Assembly: GCF_003712105.1 (NCBI RefSeq)
Contig: NZ_RHLG01000001.1
Location: 124,001 to 188,000, forward strand
Reading direction: 5' to 3'
DNA from: Winogradskyella sp.
Lineage (GTDB): Bacteria; Bacteroidota; Bacteroidia; Flavobacteriales; Flavobacteriaceae
Length of the DNA stretch: 64,000 nucleotides
Below, piece by piece: positions 26,654 through 34,709 of the stretch. Both the position numbers and the translations under genes were made by a program. Position 1 is the stretch's first letter; each line of letters starts with the position of its first letter. The notes beneath the pieces were generated by a model. That model was not told where the DNA came from and ran no database searches. It saw only the letters and a program-made list of their open reading frames with translations.

Positions 26654-27559
26654 ATGATTCGTAAAACTACATTTCTAATAACTTTATTTGCTATAAACTT
26701 GACTATAGCTCAGGTATTCTACACTGAAGATTTTGAAACAGATGGTAATGGCACTCGATACTTTCCTGAAGTCGAAAACATTGATGGGCAAAATGATTTC
26801 TTTGCTCGAGTACAAGACGCCGACCACACCGCAAATTTTACGGACGATTACCTAGGTGAATCTGGCACATTCTACTGGGCTGGAGAAGACCACGATGACC
26901 CCCAAGTTGGAGGCTCTGGAAACCAAGAACTAGAGTTACTTATTAATGATATCAATATTTCTGGCCGAACAAACATCTTTTTTTCTGCCTTATTTGGCGG
27001 AAATGCTCTTTCATTAGCATATGAAACTGCTGATTATGTCATTGTTGAATACCGAATAGATAATGGTGCTTGGGTGCCAGGAATATCATTCCTGGAAAAT
27101 GGTAATGGTCAGTTAGCACAAGATACTAATGCCGATAATTTAGGCGATGGGTTTATACTTAATGGCACTATGGAAAAGCTTGAGTTCTCAATTTCAGCCA
27201 CAGGTAGCGAGGTAGACATCCGTATTAGAGCTGCTAGTAATTCCTCTGGCGAAGAATGGGCAATTGACCTTATTGAATTGTCTGAAGGATCAACCCTAAG
27301 CAATTCTAATGTTCAATTGAATGACGAAGTAGAACTATATAGAACAAATAGAAAAGGGGTTTTTAGAGTTAAGTCTTCTAATGCTTTAATAAAATCTATA
27401 GAAGTATTTGATTTATCTGGAAAACTTGTAATAGAGATAAAACTTCAAAATACTACATCTGAGTTTACAATAAACTTAAGCAAGTTAGAAACCTCAATAT
27501 ATGTCATGAAAATAAACACAAACCACACATTCTTTATTAAGAAGATTTACAAAAACTGA
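26654..27559 (+). CDS. T9SS type A sorting-domain protein
   Basis: A 301-residue protein with a signal peptide (MIRKTTFLITLFAINLTIAQ), a beta-sandwich-like middle (YTEDFETDGNGTRYFPE onwards) and a C-terminal type IX sorting domain of about 75 residues (IKSIEVFDLSGKLV, YVMKINTNHTFFIKKIYKN). It should be exported through the gliding/PorSS apparatus and anchored at or released from the cell surface. The specific activity is unknown. Confidence 0.85.
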   Translation: MIRKTTFLITLFAINLTIAQVFYTEDFETDGNGTRYFPEVENIDGQNDFFARVQDADHTANFTDDYLGESGTFYWAGEDHDDPQVGGSGNQELELLINDINISGRTNIFFSALFGGNALSLAYETADYVIVEYRIDNGAWVPGISFLENGNGQLAQDTNADNLGDGFILNGTMEKLEFSISATGSEVDIRIRAASNSSGEEWAIDLIELSEGSTLSNSNVQLNDEVELYRTNRKGVFRVKSSNALIKSIEVFDLSGKLVIEIKLQNTTSEFTINLSKLETSIYVMKINTNHTFFIKKIYKN

Positions 27560-27736
27560 ATTTATTTGTCAAGTTACATGATGCATAAACATATGTTTTT
27601 TAAAATTTATTTAGCGAGTATAACCTGTATACTATCTCTTGCTAAGGACGTTTACAAAATCATATATCAATATGAAGAATTCAAAGTTTTGATAACTAAC
27701 AAAATAATTAGTCTCATAGAGATAATATAACCACAT

Positions 27737-28321
27737 ATGGTTCTTAATATAAAGAATATAATTAACTCAAAACGCTGGGATTACTTTATTTTAGTAATTA
27801 GATGTTTGCTAGCCTATATCTTTTTTCAATATGGATATTCAAAGCTTACAGGTGGTCAATTTGGATTAAAAGAAGTTGAGCTAAATACACCTATCAAAGA
27901 CTTATCCTTGTTTAGAATTTCATGGTATTTATTTGATCATCAACCTTTCAAATTCATTGTAGGACTTTCTCAAATAATCTGCGCTTTATTGTTAATGATA
28001 AACAGAACGGTAATACTAGGAGCATTTATGTTCCTTCCAATAGTTGCAACTATTTTAATAATTGATATTTCTTTTATGTCTCCACAATTCGCATATGCGT
28101 TTTTATGGCGGCTATCTATCTATATCCTATTAGACATATTAATATTGATACACTACAAAGGCAAAATGCTCACTATATGGAAGGCCATTTGGGATAATAA
28201 AACTATAAAATATAAGCACTCTATCTGGGGCTTTATATTAATACCTGTATTTGCAATTATCTTGGAATTTGCAATTGCTTTACCCAAAGCTATAGTGCAC
28301 TTCTTTATTGATTTACTATAG
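27737..28321 (+). CDS. DoxX-like membrane protein
   Basis: A 194-residue protein with four or five membrane helices. The N-terminal RCLLAYIFFQYGYSKLTGGQFG (in part: LLAYIFFQYGYSKLTGGQFG) is the DoxX/MauE-type first helix, and GLSQIICALLLMINRTVILG follows. Family members are associated with thiol or quinone redox; nothing here fixes a substrate. It begins the group holding the duplicated 48-residue peptides. Confidence 0.65.
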   Translation: MVLNIKNIINSKRWDYFILVIRCLLAYIFFQYGYSKLTGGQFGLKEVELNTPIKDLSLFRISWYLFDHQPFKFIVGLSQIICALLLMINRTVILGAFMFLPIVATILIIDISFMSPQFAYAFLWRLSIYILLDILILIHYKGKMLTIWKAIWDNKTIKYKHSIWGFILIPVFAIILEFAIALPKAIVHFFIDLL

Positions 28322-28364
28322 CTATAAATGAAAACATATTATCAATTAATTAAAAACTAAAATC

Positions 28365-28511
28365 ATGGCACTATCATTATTACTATCAATCTTATTACAA
28401 CTAGGCATTATAAACAGTGTTTCTGATTTCGATGAATCAAAAACTGCCGATTACATTAACCATATAGAAAATACTCAAGGTATTATTATTGATGACCCCA
28501 CTGTTTTCTAA
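28365..28511 (+). CDS. 48-residue peptide, copy A
   Basis: ATG at 28365 opens 48 codons ending in TAA. The N-terminal half (MALSLLLSILLQLGIINSV) is hydrophobic and the C-terminal half acidic (DFDESKTADYINHIE, ending IIDDPTVF). It is 34/48 identical by hand count to a second peptide at 29344, and the leader before each ATG (AAAAACTAAAAT) is also conserved. Selection on the protein is indicated by synonymous changes and the fixed ends. No family recognised; a signalling peptide, toxin-like microprotein or membrane-protein partner are all possible. Confidence 0.7.
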   Translation: MALSLLLSILLQLGIINSVSDFDESKTADYINHIENTQGIIIDDPTVF

Positions 28512-28564
28512 AAAACTCTCAGTATTCTCAAAGCAATTGTTTAACTAAATTAAAAAACGCAATA

Positions 28565-29080
28565 ATGAAAAAAACTACAAACAATCTATTCTATTACTTG
28601 CTATTAATCCCACTTACTTTATTTGCTCAACAAGAACAATCCAATATATCAAGATTTAATATAGAAGGAAATACATCTTTAATATTAATAAAATCGGATG
28701 TAGGGTTCGGATTTGGAGGTGGTTTTGGTTATCAAGTGTCAAAACGCATAGGTATTAACCTTGGTTATTTGAATGGGACAATTGAAGGCGATTTAATTAA
28801 TGATAAATATGGAATTAATAAATACAGCTTCAATATAGATTATAGACTCAATTCCCATAAATCAAAATATGGAATCGAATCAATAATAGGTTTTTCATAT
28901 ATATCTTTTGATGATAAATTAAACTTAAATGATGGTAATGGTTTTGGATATGACCTGGGCGTCAACGCTACCTTAACGGACAATAAGTGGAAATATGGTC
29001 TTAAAATTGTTTCAACCTATAATAGTCGATCTCCAGGTGCCTTTTTAGAAATCGGTACTAACATAAAATACACCTTTTAA
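28565..29080 (+). CDS. Small outer-membrane barrel protein
   Basis: A 171-residue protein with a signal peptide (MKKTTNNLFYYLLLIPLTLF then AQ) and a glycine-rich, eight-strand-like barrel: GFGFGGGFGYQVSKRIGINLG, SKYGIESIIGFSYISFDD and a final strand FLEIGTNIKYTF. It lies 54 bp after peptide A and is probably co-transcribed. No specific function. Confidence 0.7.
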   Translation: MKKTTNNLFYYLLLIPLTLFAQQEQSNISRFNIEGNTSLILIKSDVGFGFGGGFGYQVSKRIGINLGYLNGTIEGDLINDKYGINKYSFNIDYRLNSHKSKYGIESIIGFSYISFDDKLNLNDGNGFGYDLGVNATLTDNKWKYGLKIVSTYNSRSPGAFLEIGTNIKYTF

Positions 29081-29117
29081 TAATAACTAAATGTAAATAC
29101 GCATTAAATAAATTTCA

Positions 29118-29288
29118 ATGACTTCAAAAAACACATATTGGAGTAATTTCTTTTTTGGCTTTGCTATCGTAACAGTCTTAAGTGGTATTTACTTAATAGT
29201 TGAAAAACACATCATAATAGGAATCTCTGGAATTTTTACAGGACTGTTTTTATTTTTTTTTACCAAAAAAAATAATACTAAAGGCTAG
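29118..29288 (+). CDS. 56-residue two-helix membrane protein
   Basis: ATG at 29118 opens 56 codons ending in TAG. Two hydrophobic helices are visible: NFFFGFAIVTVLSGIYLIV (about 10-28) and IIIGISGIFTGLFLFFF (about 32-48), followed by a basic tail (TKKNNTKG). It lies between the barrel gene and peptide copy B on the same strand. No family recognised. Confidence 0.6.
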   Translation: MTSKNTYWSNFFFGFAIVTVLSGIYLIVEKHIIIGISGIFTGLFLFFFTKKNNTKG

Positions 29289-29343
29289 TGAAAAACAAAT
29301 GTCCTTATAAAGAAACATATAACAATCAATAAAAACTAAAATT

Positions 29344-29490
29344 ATGGCACTATCATTATTAATTTCAATTTTATTTCAGATTGGCATCATCAACAGCCTT
29401 GCTGATTTTGATGAAGCCAAAACTGATAAATACATTAATCAAATAGAGAGCATAGAAGGTGTTATTCAAGATGACCCAACTGTTTTCTAA
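29344..29490 (+). CDS. 48-residue peptide, copy B
   Basis: A 48-codon frame matching copy A at 28365 in length and in both ends: N-terminus MALSLLISILFQIGIINSL, C-terminus VIQDDPTVF. Differences are mostly conservative in the hydrophobic half (L/I, L/F). The non-coding DNA just before the ATG is also shared. It lies 34 bp before a lipoprotein gene. The two copies mark a tandem duplication with divergence. Confidence 0.7.
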   Translation: MALSLLISILFQIGIINSLADFDEAKTDKYINQIESIEGVIQDDPTVF

Positions 29491-29523
29491 AAAATATTAC
29501 CATAAAAAATCTTTAACTGATTT

Positions 29524-30195
29524 ATGAAAAAAATAGTATTATTATCAATATTTGGAATTCTTCTCGTAAACTGTAACAGTAATAAAAAAATCTCTGAACA
29601 AGATAAAGTGCAGATATTATTGGAGTTGAACGCAATTAGAACACTTGATCAAGAATATGCAGGAATGCCTCCCGAGAATTTAAGGGAAAAATATGGCAAT
29701 AAAAAGGCTTGGGAAATTTTTGAATTACAACAGGATAGTGTTGATCTTATAAACCAAGAAAAGATTAAGTCTTTATATATGAAATATGGTTATTTGGGTG
29801 AGAAAAAAATTGGTGAAGATGCTGCATCAGACTTTTGGCTACCCATACAACATGCAGACAATGATGTTGCTTTTCAAAAAAAAATGCTAAAGGCTATAAA
29901 AAAGGAAATTGAAAACGGTAGTAAAGATAAGTACCGTTATGCGATGCTCGAAGATAGAATTAATGTAAATTTAAATAGACCTCAGCGTTTTGGTAGCCAA
30001 TTAACATATAATGAAAAAGGGCAAGCGATACCAAGGTTTGGATTAATTGACTCTACTGTTGTCGATAGTTTAAGAAAAGCATATTCAATGCCTAGCTTTA
30101 AAGAATATTATAATGATATGACGATAATGCATTTTGAATTGAATAAAAAATATTTAGCAGAGCAAGGAATTACCGAACCTCAATTGTATGAATAA
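29524..30195 (+). CDS. DUF6624-like lipoprotein
   Basis: A 223-residue protein with a lipoprotein signal (MKKIVLLSIFGILLVNC, cysteine at 17). The rest is mainly helical, with the DUF6624-type core: LNAIRTLDQEYAG, DAASDFWLPIQHADND, and LEDRINVNLNRPQRFGSQL. Function unknown. It is the last gene of the 27.7-30.2 kb group. Confidence 0.65.
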   Translation: MKKIVLLSIFGILLVNCNSNKKISEQDKVQILLELNAIRTLDQEYAGMPPENLREKYGNKKAWEIFELQQDSVDLINQEKIKSLYMKYGYLGEKKIGEDAASDFWLPIQHADNDVAFQKKMLKAIKKEIENGSKDKYRYAMLEDRINVNLNRPQRFGSQLTYNEKGQAIPRFGLIDSTVVDSLRKAYSMPSFKEYYNDMTIMHFELNKKYLAEQGITEPQLYE

Positions 30196-30206
30196 AAGTG
30201 CCCATT

Positions 30207-30237
30207 GTTCTATGTAGTTCAAATAGAACCGGCTTTT
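30207..30237 (+). terminator. Hairpin after the DUF6624-like gene
   Basis: GTTCTAT (30207-30213) and ATAGAAC (30223-30229) form a perfect 7-bp stem with a 9-base loop, followed by CGGCTTTTT. It lies 12 bp after the stop and probably ends the 27.7-30.2 kb transcript. Confidence 0.5.
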
Positions 30238-30260
30238 TACAAAACAAAAAAGCATCCCGA

Positions 30261-30381
30261 TTTTTACTGAGTAAAAAAAGGAAAGCCTTTCATTGATAAA
30301 TCTCCAAATTATTTTGGAGGTCTACTTGTCTCAGATATACATCTGAGCACAACACAACGTGGCAAATTTAGAAACTGCCAC
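30261..30381. ncRNA. Array of five perfect hairpins, candidate structured RNA
   Basis: Five consecutive uninterrupted stems: TTTTTAC-tga-GTAAAAA (30261-30277), AAAGG-aaag-CCTTT (30277-30290), CTCCAAA-ttat-TTTGGAG (30302-30319), CTCAGAT-atac-ATCTGAG (30330-30347) and GTGGCA-N11-TGCCAC (30359-30381). No reading frame covers them. The density of short-loop stems in 120 bp is far above neighbouring intergenic DNA. Strand and function are not determined; decayed repeats are an alternative. Confidence 0.35.
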
Positions 30382-30534
30382 AGATATATACAAACATTGC
30401 ACTGTTTTTATTATTTCATTTCCGTCTTTATGGCTATGAGTTAAAGTTGATTTAAGCTATTAATTATTTAAGCACAATAACTACTGTTTATGCGTTTCTT
30501 AGTACCTGTGACATTTTCGGTAGAAGAAAAATAT

Positions 30535-30577
30535 GATAATTATCATAGAAATTCAATGCAAGTACAGATACCTTAGG
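30535..30577 (+). promoter_or_regulatory. TGAT-N4-ATCA operator and -7 box of ldhA
   Basis: The operator TGATAATTATCA (30535-30546) lies inside a 16-bp palindrome TATGATAATTATCATA. The -7 box TACCTTAG is at 30570-30577; centre-to-centre distance 33 bp. This is the class II CRP/FNR activator geometry. A start near 30582 gives a leader of about 20 nt before the ATG at 30603. Confidence 0.7.
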
Positions 30578-30602
30578 GTAATCAAAATAATGGTTTTTTC
30601 TT

Positions 30603-31595
30603 ATGAAAGTACTAGTGTTTAGTTCTAAAGATTTCGAAGTACCTTTTTTAAAAGTGGCTAATAGAGGTAAACACAAACTTAAATTTATCAAAGATTCTTT
30701 ATCTACACACACAGCAATGAAGGCTGTGGGTTATGATGCAGTGTCTATATTTTCAGCAGACGAGGCGTGTTTTCTGACCATAGAAAAACTCAAGGATTTT
30801 GGTGTAAAATATATTACACTCAGATCTGCAGGTTACGACAATGTAAATTTAAGGGCCGCTTCAAGATTAGGAATGAAAGTGGCTAATGTGCCAGCGTACT
30901 CGCCTTACTCTATAGCCGAACATGCCGTAAGCATGTTAATGGCACTCAACAGAAAACTCATAGAATCTAACCGTCGGGTAAAGCAATACAACTTTGATCT
31001 AAATAACTTAATTGGTTTTGACTTAAATGAAAAAACAGTTGGAATTATAGGCACCGGTAAAATAGGTGCTATTATGGCCAAAATCATGAATGGTTATGGT
31101 TGCAAGTTGTTCGGGTATGATAAAATGCAAAATCAAGAGCTGATTGATAATTACGGTCTGGAGTATGTTGAACTTAATTCGCTCTGCGAACAGTCAGACA
31201 TTATATCGCTTCATGTTCCTCTTAACTCAGAAACGCACCACCTTATAAACGAAGATTTAATTTCACAAATGAAAGATGGTGTTATCATTATTAACACTGC
31301 AAGAGGTGCTGTAATACATACTGATGGTGTCATTAAAGGTTTAATAAATGGTAAGATTGGTGCCTTAGGTATAGATGTATATGAAAATGAAAGAGGTTTA
31401 TTTTTTAAAGATCATTCAGACAAAATCCCAAATGACGATATGTTAATGAAGCTCAATGCAATAACTAATGTACTTATTACTGGTCATCACGCGTTTTTAA
31501 CTCACGAAGCATTAACCAATATCTCAAACACTACTATTTATAATCTAGATTGTTGGGAAAATGGAAATAACACTGAAAACGAATTAACCAAATAG
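30603..31595 (+). CDS. ldhA: D-lactate dehydrogenase (D-2-hydroxyacid dehydrogenase)
   Basis: A 330-residue NAD-dependent D-2-hydroxyacid dehydrogenase. Seen are the LRSAGYDNVNLRAA substrate loop (about 75-88), the nucleotide-binding GIIGTGKIGAIMA (about 144-156), VPLNSETHHLI, NTARGAVI and the catalytic His in TGHHAFLT near residue 297. The LRSAGYDN motif and overall length match fermentative D-lactate dehydrogenases. It would reduce pyruvate to D-lactate under oxygen limitation, which agrees with the FNR-type operator upstream. Confidence 0.88.
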   Translation: MKVLVFSSKDFEVPFLKVANRGKHKLKFIKDSLSTHTAMKAVGYDAVSIFSADEACFLTIEKLKDFGVKYITLRSAGYDNVNLRAASRLGMKVANVPAYSPYSIAEHAVSMLMALNRKLIESNRRVKQYNFDLNNLIGFDLNEKTVGIIGTGKIGAIMAKIMNGYGCKLFGYDKMQNQELIDNYGLEYVELNSLCEQSDIISLHVPLNSETHHLINEDLISQMKDGVIIINTARGAVIHTDGVIKGLINGKIGALGIDVYENERGLFFKDHSDKIPNDDMLMKLNAITNVLITGHHAFLTHEALTNISNTTIYNLDCWENGNNTENELTK

Positions 31596-31611
31596 ACATC
31601 GAGTTTCACTA

Positions 31612-32067
31612 TTATCTAATGCGCTCCTTTCCGGTTATATCTTCAATTAAAATCTTAAATACAATTGGAATTTCGCCTTTGTAAATCTTGCTCGAGAATT
31701 CACTAATAAAATTGAGTTCTCTTTGCTCGTTTTTAATGATAAGGTCTTTTACTCCGAGTGAAAACCCATGAAGTTCTGCTTTAGCCGTACTTCCTTTTAG
31801 CTCTTCGTATTGCCCGTGCACTAAAACCGAACGCCAATTATTCACTGAATTAATTTCTGAAACTTCTAACGCAACATTATTATTTTTTCTTAGCGCGTTG
31901 ATTTTATGACCTTCACCAGAATAACATATAATTGTAGTGTTCTTTTCATCATAGTAATACGTAATAGGCACAACAAATGGTTTGCCTAAATACGTATATG
32001 CCAAATGACCTATGTAGTGACTTTTTAATACGTATGAAATTTCTTGTTTTGTGAGATTTTTAATCAT
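31612..32067 (-). CDS. Pyridoxamine-phosphate-oxidase-like flavin-binding protein
   Basis: A 151-residue split-barrel protein of the PNPOx-like superfamily: VLKSHYIGHLAYTYLGKPFV and ITYYYDEKNTTIICYSGEGHK, NNWRSVLVHGQYEEL. Members bind FMN, F420 or heme and often reduce nitro or heme substrates. I take ATG 32067 as the start; the longer frame passes through the predicted -7 region. It carries a TGAC-N4-ATCA operator and is convergent with ldhA. No specific substrate can be inferred. Confidence 0.75.
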   Translation of the reverse strand: MIKNLTKQEISYVLKSHYIGHLAYTYLGKPFVVPITYYYDEKNTTIICYSGEGHKINALRKNNNVALEVSEINSVNNWRSVLVHGQYEELKGSTAKAELHGFSLGVKDLIIKNEQRELNFISEFSSKIYKGEIPIVFKILIEDITGKERIR

Positions 32068-32087
32068 TATTACTGCAATTAACGAAA

Positions 32088-32130
32088 CCAATATACCCGG
32101 TTGAATGATCAAAAAACATGACTAAAATCA
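32088..32130 (-). promoter_or_regulatory. Operator and -7 box of the flavin-binding protein gene
   Basis: Operator TGACTAAAATCA (32119-32130, plus-strand reading). The minus-strand -7 box is TATATTGG (32095-32088). Centres are 33 bp apart, as in the other eight promoters of the set. A start near 32083 gives a short leader before 32067. Confidence 0.55.
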
Positions 32131-32161
32131 TTAAAACAAGAATTGACTTCTAATTATTTAT

Positions 32162-32860
32162 TTAAAGTGTACCCAGAGCAATTTCGACCATTGTATTAAA
32201 TGTGCTTTCGCGTTCATCTGAGGTCGTTCTTTCTGATGTTACTAATGAGTCCGAAATTGTTAATATAGCCAGCGCCTTTACATTATGCTTAGCCGCTATA
32301 GTATATAGCCCTGCAGCTTCCATTTCAACACAAAGCACACCAAATTCTGCCCATTTTTTATAAGAATTGAAATCGTCCTCATAAAATTCGTCTGCTGATA
32401 ATACATTACCAGCTTTGATAGGAATATTATGCGTTTTGGCATACAAAGCCGCTTTCATAAACAACTCAAAATTTGCCGTCGGGGAATAATCGGCATTGAT
32501 AAAGCGAGAATTATTTATACCTGAAGTTGACGATGCTGCCATAGCAATAACAATATCCCGGAGTTTAATGTCTTTTTGATATGAACCTGCTGATCCAACA
32601 CGAATTAAGTTCTTCACACCATAGTCATTAATAAGTTCGTGACAATAAATAAGCGCCGATGGTATACCCATACCAGTACCTTGCACTGAAACGCACTTGC
32701 CTTTGTAATAACCTGTATAGCCCAACATCCCACGGACATCATTATAACATTTTGGGTGTTCTAAAAATGTTTCAGCAATCCACTTAGCTCGCATGGGGTC
32801 TCCAGGTAATAAAACGGTCTCTGCTATGTCTCCTTTTTTGGCTTCTATATGTGTACTCAT
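32162..32860 (-). CDS. deoD: Purine nucleoside phosphorylase DeoD
   Basis: A 232-residue hexameric-type purine nucleoside phosphorylase: LLPGDPMRAKWIAE (about 18-31) for phosphate, GTGMGIPSALIYCHELI, RVGSAGSYQ (about 87-95), the nucleoside-site CVEMEAAGLY near 180 and SDSLVT. It cleaves purine (deoxy)ribonucleosides with phosphate. No operator of the local set precedes it, so it appears to be a housekeeping gene within the island. Confidence 0.92.
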   Translation of the reverse strand: MSTHIEAKKGDIAETVLLPGDPMRAKWIAETFLEHPKCYNDVRGMLGYTGYYKGKCVSVQGTGMGIPSALIYCHELINDYGVKNLIRVGSAGSYQKDIKLRDIVIAMAASSTSGINNSRFINADYSPTANFELFMKAALYAKTHNIPIKAGNVLSADEFYEDDFNSYKKWAEFGVLCVEMEAAGLYTIAAKHNVKALAILTISDSLVTSERTTSDERESTFNTMVEIALGTL

Positions 32861-32936
32861 AAATGGGTTTTAATAAGCATTCAAAATCTAGTAGACACCT
32901 GATTTAAAAGTACCCAACCAAACATTTCGGGTATTA

Positions 32937-33356
32937 TTAATCTGCATGTTGCTTTTTTAATTCAAGATTTAGTTTAGCCAACATAATCAACTCCGACTTA
33001 TTCTGGCCAGAAAAACTAGAGGAAATTTTGCCTGCTATCTTCATGATAACGGAATTAATTTCATTACTAAATAGCGCTCTGTTCTCATCTAAAAAAGACA
33101 CAAAGCTATTGTAACAAGCTTCAGCGTTATATTCATTGTCGTTATCAAGCCATACAAACGTATTTATGATTGCATTTTGGGCATCTGCTTTAGACTCGGC
33201 ATTTACAATGTGGCTTGTTAACAGATCATTCTCTATTAACTCTTGCAATTTGGTAAGCTCTTCGGCTTTAACTACTTTATCTGCCGCTGCGATGGCGTAA
33301 AACAGCTTACCTAAATTTTGATAAAAACTTATGTTATATTTTAGATATTCACTCAT
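32937..33356 (-). CDS. TerB-like protein
   Basis: A 139-residue all-helical protein resembling the tellurite-resistance TerB/DjlA-N fold: FYQNLGKLFYAIAAADKVVKAEELTKLQE (in part: LGKLFYAIAAADKVVKAEEL) with the acidic helix-turn characteristic of this fold. It lacks a J domain. Its promoter has the TGAT-N4-ATCA operator, so it belongs to the same stress set. Biochemical role unknown. Confidence 0.65.
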   Translation of the reverse strand: MSEYLKYNISFYQNLGKLFYAIAAADKVVKAEELTKLQELIENDLLTSHIVNAESKADAQNAIINTFVWLDNDNEYNAEACYNSFVSFLDENRALFSNEINSVIMKIAGKISSSFSGQNKSELIMLAKLNLELKKQHAD

Positions 33357-33374
33357 AGCAAATCCTTTAGATGG

Positions 33375-33417
33375 TAAATCTAGAGCTCCAATATTTCTTT
33401 CGCCATGATATAAATCA
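33375..33417 (-). promoter_or_regulatory. Operator and -7 box of the TerB-like gene
   Basis: Operator TGATATAAATCA (33406-33417), identical to the one at 45761. The minus-strand -7 box is TAGATTTA (33382-33375); centres 33 bp apart. The same site lies 69 bp before the divergent sensor kinase gene, but no good plus-strand box lies at the right distance. Confidence 0.65.
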
Positions 33418-33485
33418 GTTATCTCAATAAATTATTAGGTTAATTAAAATTTATAGGTACTTTTAATCTTGGTAAACCACTGATC

Positions 33486-34709
33486 ATGTTTCAACAAAAT
33501 CAAGATATTTTTAAAGTTCTTTTGGGTTCAGTTTCCGAGGGAGTTATCATCGTAGACGAAAAGCAGATTATTGTTGAGGCTAATGAGGCTGCCAATACGA
33601 TGTTTGGGTATGCAGAAGGCGAACTTATAAAGCAGTCTCTTAATGTGCTCATTCCGCAAAATTATCATGCGGGTCATGGTAAACATTTTGACGGCTTTAT
33701 GAAAAAAAAAGAGCGCCGTCAAATGGGTCAAGGGCGCGATATTTTTGGTGCTCACAAAGACGGTAGTACTTTCCCAGTAGAGGCAGGTTTAAACCCCTTT
33801 TCTATCTATGGTAAAAATTATGTTATGGCTCTGGTTATTGATGTGTCAATCAGAAAAGCTCAAGAACAAAAAATCCAGGAATTAAACTCCGAATTAGAAG
33901 AAAAGGTTAAGGCCCGAACCAAAGAATTGGGTGAAACAATAACTGAGCTTAAACAAGAAAATAAAAAACGTCTTGAAGCAGAAGAAGACGCTAAAGAAGC
34001 CTTAAAAAAAGAAAAAGAGCTCAATGAGCTTAAAACTAAGTTTCTATCTATGGTTTCTCATGAGTTTAAAACACCTTTAAGTGGTATTTTGACCTCAACA
34101 ATGCTGTTAAGCAAGTATAAGTTAACAGAACAACAAGAAAAAAGAGATAAGCACATTAAAACCATTTCTAATAAAGTGCATTATCTCAATAATATTCTTA
34201 ATGATTTTTTATCAGTAGAAAAACTCGAAAAAGGAAAAGTCTTGTACAAGCCCACAATGTTTAAACTTAGTAAAGTGGTGAATGAAGTGGTATACAATGC
34301 TAATATGCTTCTCAAAGATGGGCAACGAATTAATTACCCTGAAGATATAGATAATATATCCTTATATCAGGATGAAAAAATAGTGGAATTGGCTCTTTCT
34401 AACCTTGTGCACAATGCTATTAAATACTCATCTGAAAATACCGTAATTGATATTTCTATTTCTCAAAACAAAAACATAACACAGTTTAAGGTTAAAGACA
34501 ACGGTATTGGTATCCCAAAAAAGGACCAGAAAAATATATTTAACCGTTATTTTAGAGCGGAAAATGCATTGCTTACTCAGGGCACAGGAATTGGGTTAAA
34601 TATTGTTAAAGATCATCTTGAAAATTTAAAAGGACGGATTTATTTTGAAAGCGAACCAGAGAAAGAAACTATCTTTACAATTGAAATCCCTAACCGTGCT
34701 GAACAATGA
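33486..34709 (+). CDS. PAS-domain sensor histidine kinase, FixL-like
   Basis: A 407-residue soluble kinase with no membrane segment. The PAS domain spans about 10-115 (GVIIVDEKQIIVEANEAA, FGAHKDGSTFPVEAGLNPF). Then come a coiled coil (about 115-170), a HisKA helix with H182 in SMVSHEFKTPLSG, and an ATPase domain (LVHNAIKYSS, KDNGIGIPKKD, GTGIGLNIVKDHL). An ungapped comparison anchored on KDGSTFP places H64 at the proximal heme histidine of FixL, so oxygen sensing is possible (from memory of FixL, unverified). Its stop overlaps the regulator gene by 4 nt. Confidence 0.85.
   Translation: MFQQNQDIFKVLLGSVSEGVIIVDEKQIIVEANEAANTMFGYAEGELIKQSLNVLIPQNYHAGHGKHFDGFMKKKERRQMGQGRDIFGAHKDGSTFPVEAGLNPFSIYGKNYVMALVIDVSIRKAQEQKIQELNSELEEKVKARTKELGETITELKQENKKRLEAEEDAKEALKKEKELNELKTKFLSMVSHEFKTPLSGILTSTMLLSKYKLTEQQEKRDKHIKTISNKVHYLNNILNDFLSVEKLEKGKVLYKPTMFKLSKVVNEVVYNANMLLKDGQRINYPEDIDNISLYQDEKIVELALSNLVHNAIKYSSENTVIDISISQNKNITQFKVKDNGIGIPKKDQKNIFNRYFRAENALLTQGTGIGLNIVKDHLENLKGRIYFESEPEKETIFTIEIPNRAEQ

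Noticed and set aside
27577..27729. Apparent small ORF of about 50 codons before the DoxX-like gene.
   Set aside because: Recounting the T-run at 27595-27601 gives seven T residues, so the frame stops at TAA after eight codons.
30207..30229. tRNA-like T-arm (TTCAAAT) in the hairpin after the DUF6624-like gene.
   Set aside because: No 5-bp T-stem, acceptor stem or anticodon arm surrounds it.
32861..32936. Operator upstream of deoD.
   Set aside because: A TGATTT is present but has no ATCA/GTCA partner at the right distance.
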